64,000 nucleotides of DNA from Stieleria marina (GTDB lineage Bacteria > Planctomycetota > Planctomycetia > Pirellulales > Pirellulaceae): NCBI GenBank assembly GCA_007741555.1, contig CP036526.1, forward strand, positions 3,782,001 to 3,846,000, in the 5' to 3' direction. Under the pieces are notes generated by a model. The model was not told the DNA's origin and ran no database searches. It saw only the letters and a list, made by a program, of their open reading frames with translations. Shown in pieces: positions 36,889-45,869 of this stretch. Position 1 is the stretch's first letter; each line of letters opens with the position of its first letter. A program made the translations under genes and the position numbers.

Positions 36889-38091
36889 GTGAACGCTCGC
36901 GCACTCGTACCGCTCTTTGTCAGTCGCACGCCCAAGTGCAAAATCAGCCGCACGCTGACGACGCTCCTGCTTGCACTCGTGATGGCTCCTTTGGGATGTC
37001 AGGCTCCGATCCAACGTGAAGTCTACTCGGCAAAATTGTCCAACGAAGTCCGGGTCCTCGAAGACCAACTCTACGATGCCGACTATCAGAATCGTGTTTT
37101 GCGAGATGAACTGAAACGCGTGAAATCCGACTGCGAGCCGGCCGATGCGTCGGGCCACAGAGGATCATCCATTCAGAGTGAGTCAGGGCCTCTCCAGTAC
37201 GGACCGACTGTTTTGCCGCCGCCTGTATTCGGTTCGCCGCAGGCATCCGATCCGATACCGTTGTCGGATCAGCCAATGCCGTCGTATTCCAGCGAGTCGA
37301 TTGTCGACGAACCACCGGCCATGCCCGATTCGTCACTGCCGTCGGTGCCCTACATTCAGCCATCGCCCAGCCCAAACGTCGACCAAATCGAAACGCCGCA
37401 GCCTGATCAAATTGACGAATCAGACACGCTGCCTGCCCCCAAGCGAGCGGCGGAGGAATCGGGTGAGTTGCCCGCGCCTCAAATCGCCGAGCCCCCTGGA
37501 CCGGAGACATTCAAAGTTCCGCCAATTGAACCAGGAAAACTTCAACCACCACCGCTGCCCGGTTCGCGAGACGACGTGCCTGATGGCAAAGTCGAACTGC
37601 CCGAGCTATTGGACGCTTCGCTCAATTATTCGCAGCCCGTTTTGCCAGAGCCGGTCAGCCCGGACCACATCCAGCTGCACCCCAGTTTATCGTCGGCACA
37701 TCAGTTTGACGAAGACGATGAGGTGGACGGCTTATGGGTGGTCGTAAACGTCGTCGACGAGAACGGTCGCATTCTGAATCTGAATGATTTCGACATTGAT
37801 GCCTCGATGACGATCGTCGCGTTGGATCCGACACAAGATTCGTCGGTTGCCAAAATCGGCCGCTGGGAGTTTTCGGTTGAAGAGGTCAAGAAGTTTGTCC
37901 GTTCGCTCCCAGTCGATGGCTTGCATGTTCCGATCAAGTGGCAGGACATCGAACCAGCTGGCGATGAAGTGATCGTGCATGTCAGGCTGCAAGCCGAAGG
38001 CGAAGAGATGCGTTGCCAAGGCAAGCTGAAACTGGAGTCGGACGTTGCGATGGCCAAGTGGCTTCCACGCGGCGAATCAATCAAACGCTAG
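36889..38091 (+). CDS. Exported proline-rich hypothetical protein
   Basis: This protein is about 400 residues and starts with GTG. A hydrophobic N-terminal segment (LTTLLLALVMAPLGC) suggests export, possibly as a lipoprotein. A short coiled coil follows (about 45-80, LEDQLYDADYQNRVLRDELKRV), then a long Pro/Ser/Glu-rich linker (about 90-265). The C-terminal 125 residues fold as a beta-rich domain (LWVVVNVVDENGRILNLNDF). I recognise no family. The layout - anchor, coiled coil, extended linker, compact domain - suggests a cell-envelope protein. Confidence 0.7.
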   Translation: MNARALVPLFVSRTPKCKISRTLTTLLLALVMAPLGCQAPIQREVYSAKLSNEVRVLEDQLYDADYQNRVLRDELKRVKSDCEPADASGHRGSSIQSESGPLQYGPTVLPPPVFGSPQASDPIPLSDQPMPSYSSESIVDEPPAMPDSSLPSVPYIQPSPSPNVDQIETPQPDQIDESDTLPAPKRAAEESGELPAPQIAEPPGPETFKVPPIEPGKLQPPPLPGSRDDVPDGKVELPELLDASLNYSQPVLPEPVSPDHIQLHPSLSSAHQFDEDDEVDGLWVVVNVVDENGRILNLNDFDIDASMTIVALDPTQDSSVAKIGRWEFSVEEVKKFVRSLPVDGLHVPIKWQDIEPAGDEVIVHVRLQAEGEEMRCQGKLKLESDVAMAKWLPRGESIKR

Positions 38092-38131
38092 ATCAGCTGG
38101 ACGGGCCGCTAAAGCATTCTCTCGCTATGCC

Positions 38132-38152
38132 AGCCAGCATCAGTCGCTGGCT
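38132..38152. terminator. Hairpin between convergent genes
   Basis: AGCCAGC and GCTGGCT form a perfect 7-bp stem with a 7-nt loop between the stops of the proline-rich gene (plus) and the methyltransferase gene (minus). There is no T-tract on either side, so it would be an atypical terminator or mRNA 3' stabiliser. Confidence 0.4.
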
Positions 38153-38158
38153 CCGTAA

Positions 38159-38896
38159 TCACTTGATCGCACCGAACGCGGCGAAGCACGAATTTTTGTG
38201 CAGAAGTTCGACGTCGCGAAAACCAACACGACGCAACAGCTCCAGTTGGAAAGTGACCGGGCGAGGCGAGTCTTCTTGGTCGATGTACGCAAACACCGAG
38301 TCGCGATAGTCTTCGCCGCCCTGGGCCGTCAGGTAGTCGCCATACCGCCCCCACATCATCTTCCCAACGGCAGACGATTCGTGCGAAACCAAATCAGTGA
38401 TCCAAACCGAACCTCCGGGTTTCAGCAATCGGTGAATCTTCGCGAACGCAGCGTGCCAATCGTCATCGTCACGCAAATGATGAAGCACCGCCGCTGCCAA
38501 AACGACGTCGAATGATTCGTTTGGTAAGTCAGCGTCGCGAAAATCACAATGCCAAGTCCGGACCACTATTGCGCCCATGTCGGCAACGCGTTGCTCGGCT
38601 CGCTCCAGCATTGGTTCGCTAAGATCCAATAGGTCCGATTCAAAGTCTTTACCGCATGCTTGGCGAAGTTTGATCGTGTTGTTGCCAGCACCACAGCCGA
38701 TGTCTAGCACGCGCTGAATGTTGCTTGTCGCCGCGACGGCGGCTTGCGTGATCAGCTCCATCGCGAGCGGAGCATCGATTGTTGCCGACTGCCCGGTTTC
38801 CAGATTACTGAATCGCTCCACGTCCCCGTCAAAGCGTTTGCAGATATCGTCGGGTGATGACTTGTTCTCTAGACTCACTTGGTCGGGAGTTTTCAT
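38159..38896 (-). CDS. Class I SAM-dependent methyltransferase
   Basis: This 245-residue enzyme has the class I methyltransferase fold. Motif I is VLDIGCGAGNNTIKL (about residues 64-78), which binds S-adenosylmethionine. The post-I acidic residue is in LLDLSEPML, motif II in SFDVVLAAAVLHHL and motif III in LLKPGGSVWITD. The substrate is not predictable. It stands alone, convergent with the proline-rich gene. Confidence 0.85.
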   Translation of the reverse strand: MKTPDQVSLENKSSPDDICKRFDGDVERFSNLETGQSATIDAPLAMELITQAAVAATSNIQRVLDIGCGAGNNTIKLRQACGKDFESDLLDLSEPMLERAEQRVADMGAIVVRTWHCDFRDADLPNESFDVVLAAAVLHHLRDDDDWHAAFAKIHRLLKPGGSVWITDLVSHESSAVGKMMWGRYGDYLTAQGGEDYRDSVFAYIDQEDSPRPVTFQLELLRRVGFRDVELLHKNSCFAAFGAIK

Positions 38897-38993
38897 GGTT
38901 TAAGCAGTGAGGCAGAAGAAGGATTTCAGTGCAAACTAGTTAAGAGGGGCGTGCACACGGATAGGTTCGCATCTCTTTTTCGTAAAGCGATGG

Positions 38994-40946
38994 CTATTGA
39001 GCGTGCTTGGCAGGCAGAGTCTTGGTTTCTGCTGAAGCGTCAGTCCAACATAAATTTCGGAACTCGGCATCTTCGCCTTCCCACGGCTCACCAACGATAC
39101 GCGACGGTCGGCTGTCACCTCGCTCGGGTTTTAAGCGTTCGGAATCGCTTAGTGTCAGCCGCTTGATTCCGTTCCAGTTCTGACGACCGTTGCCGTCAAA
39201 ATCTTTGAAATCCTGTGGCGAAAGTCGGACGATCTGCCATGCGTTGTTTCCTTGCAGGGCAACCTCGGCTGCGAAACCATCGAGCATCACGATCAGTTCG
39301 TTGGGTTTTTGGCAGCGAACCTGGATCGAAAGCTGGTCGCTTTCACTGGGTTGGTAAATTCCGTTGTAGAGCTTGTGAGTTGAACGCGCCCATTTTTCGC
39401 TTCGGTAAGTAAACCACTCCTTGTCCCAATCGTCACCGAAGTCTTCGATCGTGCGGGCCGGTTGAAGCGTCGGCCTAACGCTGGAGGATTGCAAATCGTC
39501 TGCGGATACCATCTTCAACAGCGACGAGAGATTGAAAGAGTCGGCTGAATATTCGCGGTAGTAGTAGCCTGCGCCGTTGACGGGTTGGTCCAGCGCGTAA
39601 CGCACATTGGCGTAAACCCAAAGCGGTTGGTCCACCTTGGCGACCGGCAGTTTTGCGGTCCAGTGGTCGCCCGACTGGCTGGCTGGTGCGTGATGCCAAA
39701 ATCGGTGTTTGGTGTTTTCAAAATCTTCCGGTTCGTCGTCGCTCTTCCCGTGCGGTGTGTAGAAAGCGTCCACCGACAAAATGGTCCGCGTATCGTCCGG
39801 ACGAATGGATAGCTGAGCAACACCGTCGGTCGTTTTCAGATCAAGCGATGTGTCGGGTGTCGCGGGGCATCGAAAAGAACCCTTCAAATGCTGGTCGAAC
39901 CACAGCAACGTGGCGACTTCGTATTGTGCCACGTCTTGATGGTTGTGGTGCGGCGCGCAGGTGAGTCGCCACTGACTGGTTGGCAGTTCATCAATCGCTT
40001 TGGGAAGGTCATTGATACGTCCGTGAAAATCGTTGGCGGGACTCAGGAAAATGATGGGACAATCGACGTGCCGCAGACTGACATCGTCACCCAAGGTCGC
40101 ACGAAACACGGGGCTATCGTTGTCGCGATCGCTAATTCCTCCGCACGACGGCGCGGCCGCCTTGACTCGCGCATCAACGGAAGCCATGACTGTTAACTTT
40201 CCACCCATCGAATGACCGTAAACGCCCAGTCGTTCCGCGTCGACTTCGGGTTGGCGTTCCAGAAAAGTCAAAGCACGCCGCGCCGCGATCGCTCCCAGAT
40301 ACCAGCCGCTGTTACGAGGCGATTCGATATCGTCGATCGTCCAAGCGGCACTCTTTGCACTCGGGAACACATTGCCTTGGTTTCGACTCGGAGCGTGGTA
40401 TCCATCGACTGCTCCCCAGTCGGTCGTCAGCTTGTAGTCCGGATCGTCTGTTTTGTTGTCCCAAAAAAGCTTCACGATGCGGGAATCAACACGGTAGCCG
40501 GGGGCGGAAATGCGACCGGCCCAGGCGATCGAAACCGTCGCATAGCCTCGCTTTGCGTTCAACAGACAGGCTTTGTAGTCAGCGAACTGACCGCCGCCGT
40601 GAATCTGCACCAAGCCCGGCACCTTTGCGTCGGCTGAGGCTTGCTTGGGAAATCCATAGACAGCGGCAAGCTTGGCGGTTTTGCCTTTGAACACGCCAAT
40701 TTGGAATCGGACGATCCGCAACACCACTTCGTCTTCTTCCCACTCGCGAACCGTTTCCACTTGCAGCGATTCCGCTCGCGGATCAAATCCCGCCCACATG
40801 CCCTGAAAGTCGTCGATCGTCTGTCCCGGGCTCAGCACCGGCAATGTGTCGGATTGCTGAGCGATCAAAAGCGTTGCGAATAAACTCTGGCAGCAAAACG
40901 CCAGCAGACAGACAACCGTTTTTACGCGCATGTTCGATTGATTCAT
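38994..40946 (-). CDS. Exported alpha/beta-hydrolase (acetylxylan-esterase-like) with extra C-terminal domain
   Basis: This 650-residue exported protein has a signal peptide (residues 1-30) and an alpha/beta-hydrolase domain (about 75-370). The oxyanion loop is IHGGG (about 115-119). The nucleophile is Ser246 in YGHSMGGK, and the His is in APHHNHQDV. The pattern matches acetyl-xylan-esterase-like or dienelactone-type hydrolases. A beta-sandwich-like region (about 385-480) and a second C-terminal module (about 500-650) follow. The C-terminal module contains LYNGIYQPSESDQL and could bind carbohydrate. The substrate is probably an esterified polysaccharide; this is inference. Confidence 0.78.
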   Translation of the reverse strand: MNQSNMRVKTVVCLLAFCCQSLFATLLIAQQSDTLPVLSPGQTIDDFQGMWAGFDPRAESLQVETVREWEEDEVVLRIVRFQIGVFKGKTAKLAAVYGFPKQASADAKVPGLVQIHGGGQFADYKACLLNAKRGYATVSIAWAGRISAPGYRVDSRIVKLFWDNKTDDPDYKLTTDWGAVDGYHAPSRNQGNVFPSAKSAAWTIDDIESPRNSGWYLGAIAARRALTFLERQPEVDAERLGVYGHSMGGKLTVMASVDARVKAAAPSCGGISDRDNDSPVFRATLGDDVSLRHVDCPIIFLSPANDFHGRINDLPKAIDELPTSQWRLTCAPHHNHQDVAQYEVATLLWFDQHLKGSFRCPATPDTSLDLKTTDGVAQLSIRPDDTRTILSVDAFYTPHGKSDDEPEDFENTKHRFWHHAPASQSGDHWTAKLPVAKVDQPLWVYANVRYALDQPVNGAGYYYREYSADSFNLSSLLKMVSADDLQSSSVRPTLQPARTIEDFGDDWDKEWFTYRSEKWARSTHKLYNGIYQPSESDQLSIQVRCQKPNELIVMLDGFAAEVALQGNNAWQIVRLSPQDFKDFDGNGRQNWNGIKRLTLSDSERLKPERGDSRPSRIVGEPWEGEDAEFRNLCWTDASAETKTLPAKHAQ

Positions 40947-41013
40947 TGTGGAAAGTCGTGTGCGTCACTCGAACGTGGAATCGGTCACAGCGACACTGAT
41001 CAAAAAGGGGACG

Positions 41014-42630
41014 CTACTGATCGGAATTTACATCGTTTTCGATGCAGACGATCTCTTTCATGGTATGCGCAAAGAGCCGATCATTCGCAAATGTCAGCGA
41101 CGCCAACGTCCATGTCTCACCGCCGGTACCGAGGTCATTGATTGCGGCAATGGATTTTGGATCGAGCGTTTCGGTTTCTGTATCAATCACGTACACCGTG
41201 CCCGTCACTACTGGCAGGAAAAGATATCGCCCAACCCGTGTGGGGCTGGCCGCCGAAATATGTCCCCAGCCGGTTCCCTTATGGCCTTTGTCACCGACCG
41301 AGAAACCGTTTGAATTGACCGGCCGATTGTCGGGATTACCTTTTTTCCAAAGCAGTACATCCTTGTTTCTCGATTCGCGACTGGCCATCAGTTGGGCGGG
41401 TAATTCCAAGTACTGTACTTCGCCGGTTTCGACGTTGACGCGGCCGAGGTAGTGCACGTTGTGCGATAGGAACCAATGCCAGTCGCTCACCACCAAGTTG
41501 GCCTGATTGGTATTGGGATGGCCCTTTCCCGCTTTCACTGCGACGTGCAACTGCTTTGACCAATCGCTGGTCTTTTCATCAAAGCTCCAAACCGCTGCGT
41601 CGGCGTAAAGAGGTGATCTGCGAATCAGTTTGCCACTGCGTGTGTCTAAAACAATGTGATTTCCCGATTGAAATCCAAACACATAACGCGAGTTCCAGTG
41701 GCATGCGTACGAAGGATCCAGTCTGGGAAGCGTCACGCTCCAAATCGAAGTCCCCTCTTCTCCCGCCGCTAAGCTGGTCAGACTCTGTCCGGCGGGTTTT
41801 TCCAACGGACCATGCGGTCCACCGCGAGCGTGCGCGACAGCCAATTTCCCATCGGACGTGACACCAACCGTCGGCGTGTTGTGAACCGACGTGCCGACGT
41901 TTTCGCGCCACAGGACTTTTCCCGTTCGTTTGTCGATGCCATGTAGATAAGTCCAAACTTCCCGCTCATCTACGCCGGCGGGAACGTCAATCGACTTGGA
42001 TTTGACGCCGGGTGAAGACCACTTTTGCATCTTGGCGCCTGAGTCTTTGTTGGCGACTTCCACATACAGGATTGCGTCGCCAACCAAGTAGGGTTCTGCT
42101 TGCCGATTGTTGTGCTTGAATCGCGGCGTCCATCCGCGAATCCACACTTGGTTGCCAGCGCGATCATAACAGCCCATCGCGCCGCATCGATTGAAAAACC
42201 AGACGTGTTCTTTGTCACAAATCGGCGCAAACACGGTTCCGTCGGTGAAGCCTCCGGCCAATGAGATCGACACTTTGCCTGGAAGCGTGACTTGCCACAG
42301 AATTTTTCCGCTGTCCGCGTCCAGACAAATGCCCAGGATGTCTTTGACCGCAATCTTGGATTCAGGACGTTCGATCGGCACGTGCGTCGTCACAAAGACT
42401 CGGTTGCCCCAGACACTGACGTTGCTCATGCCAGCCTCTGGCAAAGCGGTTTTCCAGCGAATGTTCTCGTCGCGCGTCACACTCCAGCGAGTGGGCGGAT
42501 CACCTTCGACCTGCCAATTTCCGTTTGGGCCGGCCGCTTGATGCCAGTTTTCCGAAGCCCGCATTGTGGTTGCACTGCCGGCGAAGCAAACGAGCGACAG
42601 GAATCCAAAGAGAGTACGAATGAATTGCAT
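41014..42630 (-). CDS. Exported PQQ-like beta-propeller protein
   Basis: This 538-residue exported protein has a signal peptide (cleavage near residue 24, ATTMRASE) and WD/PQQ-like propeller blades. Blades are visible as [41 protein letters not shown] and [12 protein letters not shown]. No dehydrogenase active-site Asp/Asn set or cofactor motif is recognisable, so it is probably a structural propeller rather than a quinoprotein dehydrogenase. It lies 67 nt upstream of the esterase-like gene in the same direction and could be cotranscribed with it. Confidence 0.82.
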   Translation of the reverse strand: MQFIRTLFGFLSLVCFAGSATTMRASENWHQAAGPNGNWQVEGDPPTRWSVTRDENIRWKTALPEAGMSNVSVWGNRVFVTTHVPIERPESKIAVKDILGICLDADSGKILWQVTLPGKVSISLAGGFTDGTVFAPICDKEHVWFFNRCGAMGCYDRAGNQVWIRGWTPRFKHNNRQAEPYLVGDAILYVEVANKDSGAKMQKWSSPGVKSKSIDVPAGVDEREVWTYLHGIDKRTGKVLWRENVGTSVHNTPTVGVTSDGKLAVAHARGGPHGPLEKPAGQSLTSLAAGEEGTSIWSVTLPRLDPSYACHWNSRYVFGFQSGNHIVLDTRSGKLIRRSPLYADAAVWSFDEKTSDWSKQLHVAVKAGKGHPNTNQANLVVSDWHWFLSHNVHYLGRVNVETGEVQYLELPAQLMASRESRNKDVLLWKKGNPDNRPVNSNGFSVGDKGHKGTGWGHISAASPTRVGRYLFLPVVTGTVYVIDTETETLDPKSIAAINDLGTGGETWTLASLTFANDRLFAHTMKEIVCIENDVNSDQ

Positions 42631-42735
42631 TTTCTGAACACGAAACTAAAGAAAGAACGACTGCGAACCGTTTGACGCATCAGTCTAAGCCAGAATCCAT
42701 TGCCCTGTGCAGCACTTGATTCGAACGTTCATTCT

Positions 42736-43686
42736 TTAGTCGCAAGGTTTTGCATAAAGCTCACGCAGTGCATCATTCAAATCGGAGAACTGAAACGTAA
42801 AACCCTGGTCGCGGAGGCGTTTGGACACGACGTATCGTCCGTAGAGTGCAAGTTCGGCGTCCGTGTTCATCAACAGCGGGGCTCCGATACGAACCATCCA
42901 CTCGAAAGCTGGCAGGCCGATCGGCATCTTGAGAAATTTTCGTAGTGCCCGCATGAAGTCGACTTGAGCCACCGGATTCGGAGAAGACGCAATGTAAACA
43001 CCGGACATACTGGCGTCGGTGATGGCATGTGCGAAAAGCCGATTGAGATCCGATTGGTGAATCCAGCTCATCCCGTGCCTACCACTCCCAACACGTCCAC
43101 CCAAACCAAGTCGTGCGAGCAGTGCCAGTTTGGACATCGCTCCGCCGCCGGCTCCCAAGTCACGCCCGATCACGAAGCTCGTTCGCATGACGACGCCACG
43201 CTGGCTGGGCAGACGGCTTTGGTAGAATGCAGACTCCCAAGCCCGGCCAACCGTCGGCGCAAAACCCAGGCCTGTGGCGGAATCTTCATCGCAGACTAAC
43301 GCCGGAGGATCTCCATAGATGTGCGCTGTACTCATTTGCAACCAAACCGACGGCGGCGAATCGACCGCCTGCATCGCGAGGCCAAGCGCACGCGTCGATT
43401 CGACTCGCGAACGCAGGATTTCGTCCTGATGATCGGGTGTCTTGATGCAGTCGACGGTGCGGCCAGTTAAGTTCACGACTGCGTCGGCGCCTTCGATCCG
43501 AGACAGCCATTCGCCGCAGGTTCGAGCATCCCAAATGCAAGTTTCCCAATTGCCAGACACGGCCGGCCGCTTACGCGAGAGAACGACGACTTGAGCGCCT
43601 TGTGCGGCAAAGTAGTTGGCCAGCGACGTGCCCAGAAAACCACTTCCACCCGCGATCACAATCCTCTTGTTGTCCAATTCCTGCAT
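42736..43686 (-). CDS. TIGR01777 family NAD-dependent epimerase/dehydratase
   Basis: This 316-residue protein is an extended short-chain dehydrogenase of the YfcH/TIGR01777 group. The nucleotide motif is [14 protein letters not shown]. The signature [10 protein letters not shown] is typical for the group, along with [12 protein letters not shown]. The C-terminal domain ends with the family's [23 protein letters not shown]. Substrates are not established for this group. It sits downstream of the two coiled-coil genes on the same strand. Confidence 0.88.
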   Translation of the reverse strand: MQELDNKRIVIAGGSGFLGTSLANYFAAQGAQVVVLSRKRPAVSGNWETCIWDARTCGEWLSRIEGADAVVNLTGRTVDCIKTPDHQDEILRSRVESTRALGLAMQAVDSPPSVWLQMSTAHIYGDPPALVCDEDSATGLGFAPTVGRAWESAFYQSRLPSQRGVVMRTSFVIGRDLGAGGGAMSKLALLARLGLGGRVGSGRHGMSWIHQSDLNRLFAHAITDASMSGVYIASSPNPVAQVDFMRALRKFLKMPIGLPAFEWMVRIGAPLLMNTDAELALYGRYVVSKRLRDQGFTFQFSDLNDALRELYAKPCD

Positions 43687-43814
43687 GCCAGAGCACTCCC
43701 AAGCCGGTACGGTTTGTCTACGGATTTAACCGCAATTCAGACCGTTCGTTGCCAGCGGAAAGTCGAAACCCTGAAAGATTCTGCGAACTTTGCTTCCAGC
43801 GAAAGTCGGAAGCG

Positions 43815-45719
43815 CTAGTGAACCGGTCGCACACAACGCGTCACCCAGCTCTTTGCCCGGTTTCGTTGCAGTTCTTTCAGCCGTTCCATCTTTCCGTCCG
43901 CGGCCAATACGGCTTGCTCCGCCCAAGTCGCGGGATCGTGCCGTTTGCGACTCATGCCGGCGTCTTTCAAGATTTGCTCCAACTTTGCAGAGTCGATCGA
44001 CGCCAAACATCGAAAGCTATCGATCCCATTGGCGGACAACAGCTCCTTAATCTTGCGTCCAATTCCTTTGATCACCGTCAAGTCATCGTCAGTCCGTGTC
44101 GGCTCCGCAACTTGCACTGGCTCGGGAGCGACTTCAGGTTCTTGGGTGACATGAACTGATTCAGGCGGAGTCGTTCGATCATCGTTGCATGGTTCGATCT
44201 CGAGCTGTTCGTCCGAGGGCGTTCTCGCTTGGTCGATGTCCTCAGAAGTCTCCGTTTCTTGAGTCACATCGGCAGCATCCGATGATGATTCGGCCAAGTG
44301 CTTGGCGTAGAGGGACCTCTCGTGCTCCAGATTGGACTGACTCTCCGCCAGACTTTGCCGAAGCGTGATGAGTTGCTGTTCAAGCTGATCGACATGCTGA
44401 GCCGACTGGACCTGTTGTTCTGCTGCCTCGGAACGAACTTGCAGAATCAGAGCGTCCTGCTCTCTTCGTTCTCGTCCGACACGCTCCAGTTCCGCGACAA
44501 AATTTGAAAGCAGCGCCTCGGTCTGTTGCAGTTTCTTCACTGAGACCGACAACTCACTCTCGAGCAAATCACGCTGCACGGTGTGTTGTTCAACAGCCTT
44601 TGCGTTGGCAAGGAGATCAGATTGCAAACGTCTGATTTTTGCCTGCAGCGTCTGCATCAATCGCTCAGCCGACCCGGCCGACAGTTTTTGATCTACGCGA
44701 ACTTGTTCCAACTCGGACTGCGAATGACTCAGTTGAGAACGAAGGTCTGCAAGCTCGGCATCGCGATCACCCAGTTTGCCTTGGATGAAGGCGATCTGCT
44801 TCGTTTGCTGGCTCGCTAAATCGGCAGCGGACTGAAGACGCAACTCAAGTGATGATTTCTCCTGCGACAGTGCATCGACTTGGCCGCGGGCTATTTCCCA
44901 CTGTTGCAATCGAGTCGCGGCTTCGCTGGCAACTTGATCGTGGTCAGCCTGCAGTTTGCAGTGCGAACGGTTGAGATTGTGATGAGCGTCGCGAACACTC
45001 GCAATCTCGGCATCCCGTTGGATCAATTCGTCAGCGAGTCGCGAGATCTCCTTTTCCAGCTTCGACGTCGACTGCTGCAGAGAAAGGTTCTGACTCGATA
45101 GCGAAACCGCCTTGTCGCTGGCCAAATCAGCTGCCTGCTGAGCCGCTTGCTTTTGCGTGTTGGCCGCGTCGAGTATGCTGGCCAGTTCGTCGCGCTGCTT
45201 GGCTAATGCCCGCTTCTCGCCCGAAACTTGTTGTTCGCGTTTCAACGCCTCTTCCAACTCGTTGCCGTGCGAAGTCAGTTCGGATTTCAGACGATCCGAT
45301 TCCTGTATTTGATGCTCAAGCTGTGACTCCACCTGTCCCAGTTCGGTTTTCAGGCTCGCAGTACACGAATCCGCGTCGCTAACTTGCGTCGTAGCCGTAG
45401 ATAGTTCGACAGACAACTTTGCGTTGTCGGACTGCTGCTGGCCTAGCTGAGTCTGGAGCTGTGACTTTTCGGCTTCCAACCTGCTGGTGGTCTGTTGAAG
45501 CTCTTGTTCTCGCTGGTGCGAAGCCGTTTCGACTTCGGCTTCCAAGCACTCCAGTTTCTCCTGCAGCGATTCGCAATCCTCGGCCAGCTTGTTTCGCTCG
45601 GCCACCGCCTGATCATAAAGGTCGGCGGTGCGCTCATTAGCTCGATAGACTTCGTCCAGTTCGTCCTTCAAATCATCAAATGATTGCGACGGTTTGGAAT
45701 TCTGAGACGTATCTGGCAT
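43815..45719 (-). CDS. Long coiled-coil protein with C-terminal helix-hairpin-helix module
   Basis: This 634-residue cytoplasmic protein is almost entirely coiled coil from residue 10 to about 500, rich in Gln, Glu, Leu and Ser. A Pro/Glu/Thr-rich linker (about 500-555) leads to a C-terminal helix-hairpin-helix module (DDLTVIKGIGRKIKELL, then HDPATWAEQAVLAAD). This module matches, without gaps and at about half of 76 positions, the C-terminus of the larger upstream neighbour. The HhH fold normally binds DNA or another HhH. The two genes are 150 nt apart and probably arose by duplication of the tail. A role as nucleoid or filament organiser is speculative. Confidence 0.75.
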   Translation of the reverse strand: MPDTSQNSKPSQSFDDLKDELDEVYRANERTADLYDQAVAERNKLAEDCESLQEKLECLEAEVETASHQREQELQQTTSRLEAEKSQLQTQLGQQQSDNAKLSVELSTATTQVSDADSCTASLKTELGQVESQLEHQIQESDRLKSELTSHGNELEEALKREQQVSGEKRALAKQRDELASILDAANTQKQAAQQAADLASDKAVSLSSQNLSLQQSTSKLEKEISRLADELIQRDAEIASVRDAHHNLNRSHCKLQADHDQVASEAATRLQQWEIARGQVDALSQEKSSLELRLQSAADLASQQTKQIAFIQGKLGDRDAELADLRSQLSHSQSELEQVRVDQKLSAGSAERLMQTLQAKIRRLQSDLLANAKAVEQHTVQRDLLESELSVSVKKLQQTEALLSNFVAELERVGRERREQDALILQVRSEAAEQQVQSAQHVDQLEQQLITLRQSLAESQSNLEHERSLYAKHLAESSSDAADVTQETETSEDIDQARTPSDEQLEIEPCNDDRTTPPESVHVTQEPEVAPEPVQVAEPTRTDDDLTVIKGIGRKIKELLSANGIDSFRCLASIDSAKLEQILKDAGMSRKRHDPATWAEQAVLAADGKMERLKELQRNRAKSWVTRCVRPVH

Positions 45720-45869
45720 TTCAAGTCGTCAGTGACGCTCGCTCGATTGGTCGCTTGTTGATCAATATCAACACGACCATGATTGCGAACGTCAGCCCTT
45801 CTGATTGGGGGCCGACTGGAAACTCGCAATCCGACTGCATCATCTTAGACAATCATCGGTCGCAATCAA

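Noticed and set aside
36033-36953. Minus-strand 306-codon frame opposite the HEAT-like gene
   Set aside because: Arg-rich with no family features; the plus-strand frame has a signal peptide and protein-like composition.
43752-43809. Two similar 14-nt direct copies (CCAGCGGAAAGTCG and CCAGCGAAAGTCGG)
   Set aside because: Imperfect, short and 30 nt apart; too weak to call a regulatory repeat.
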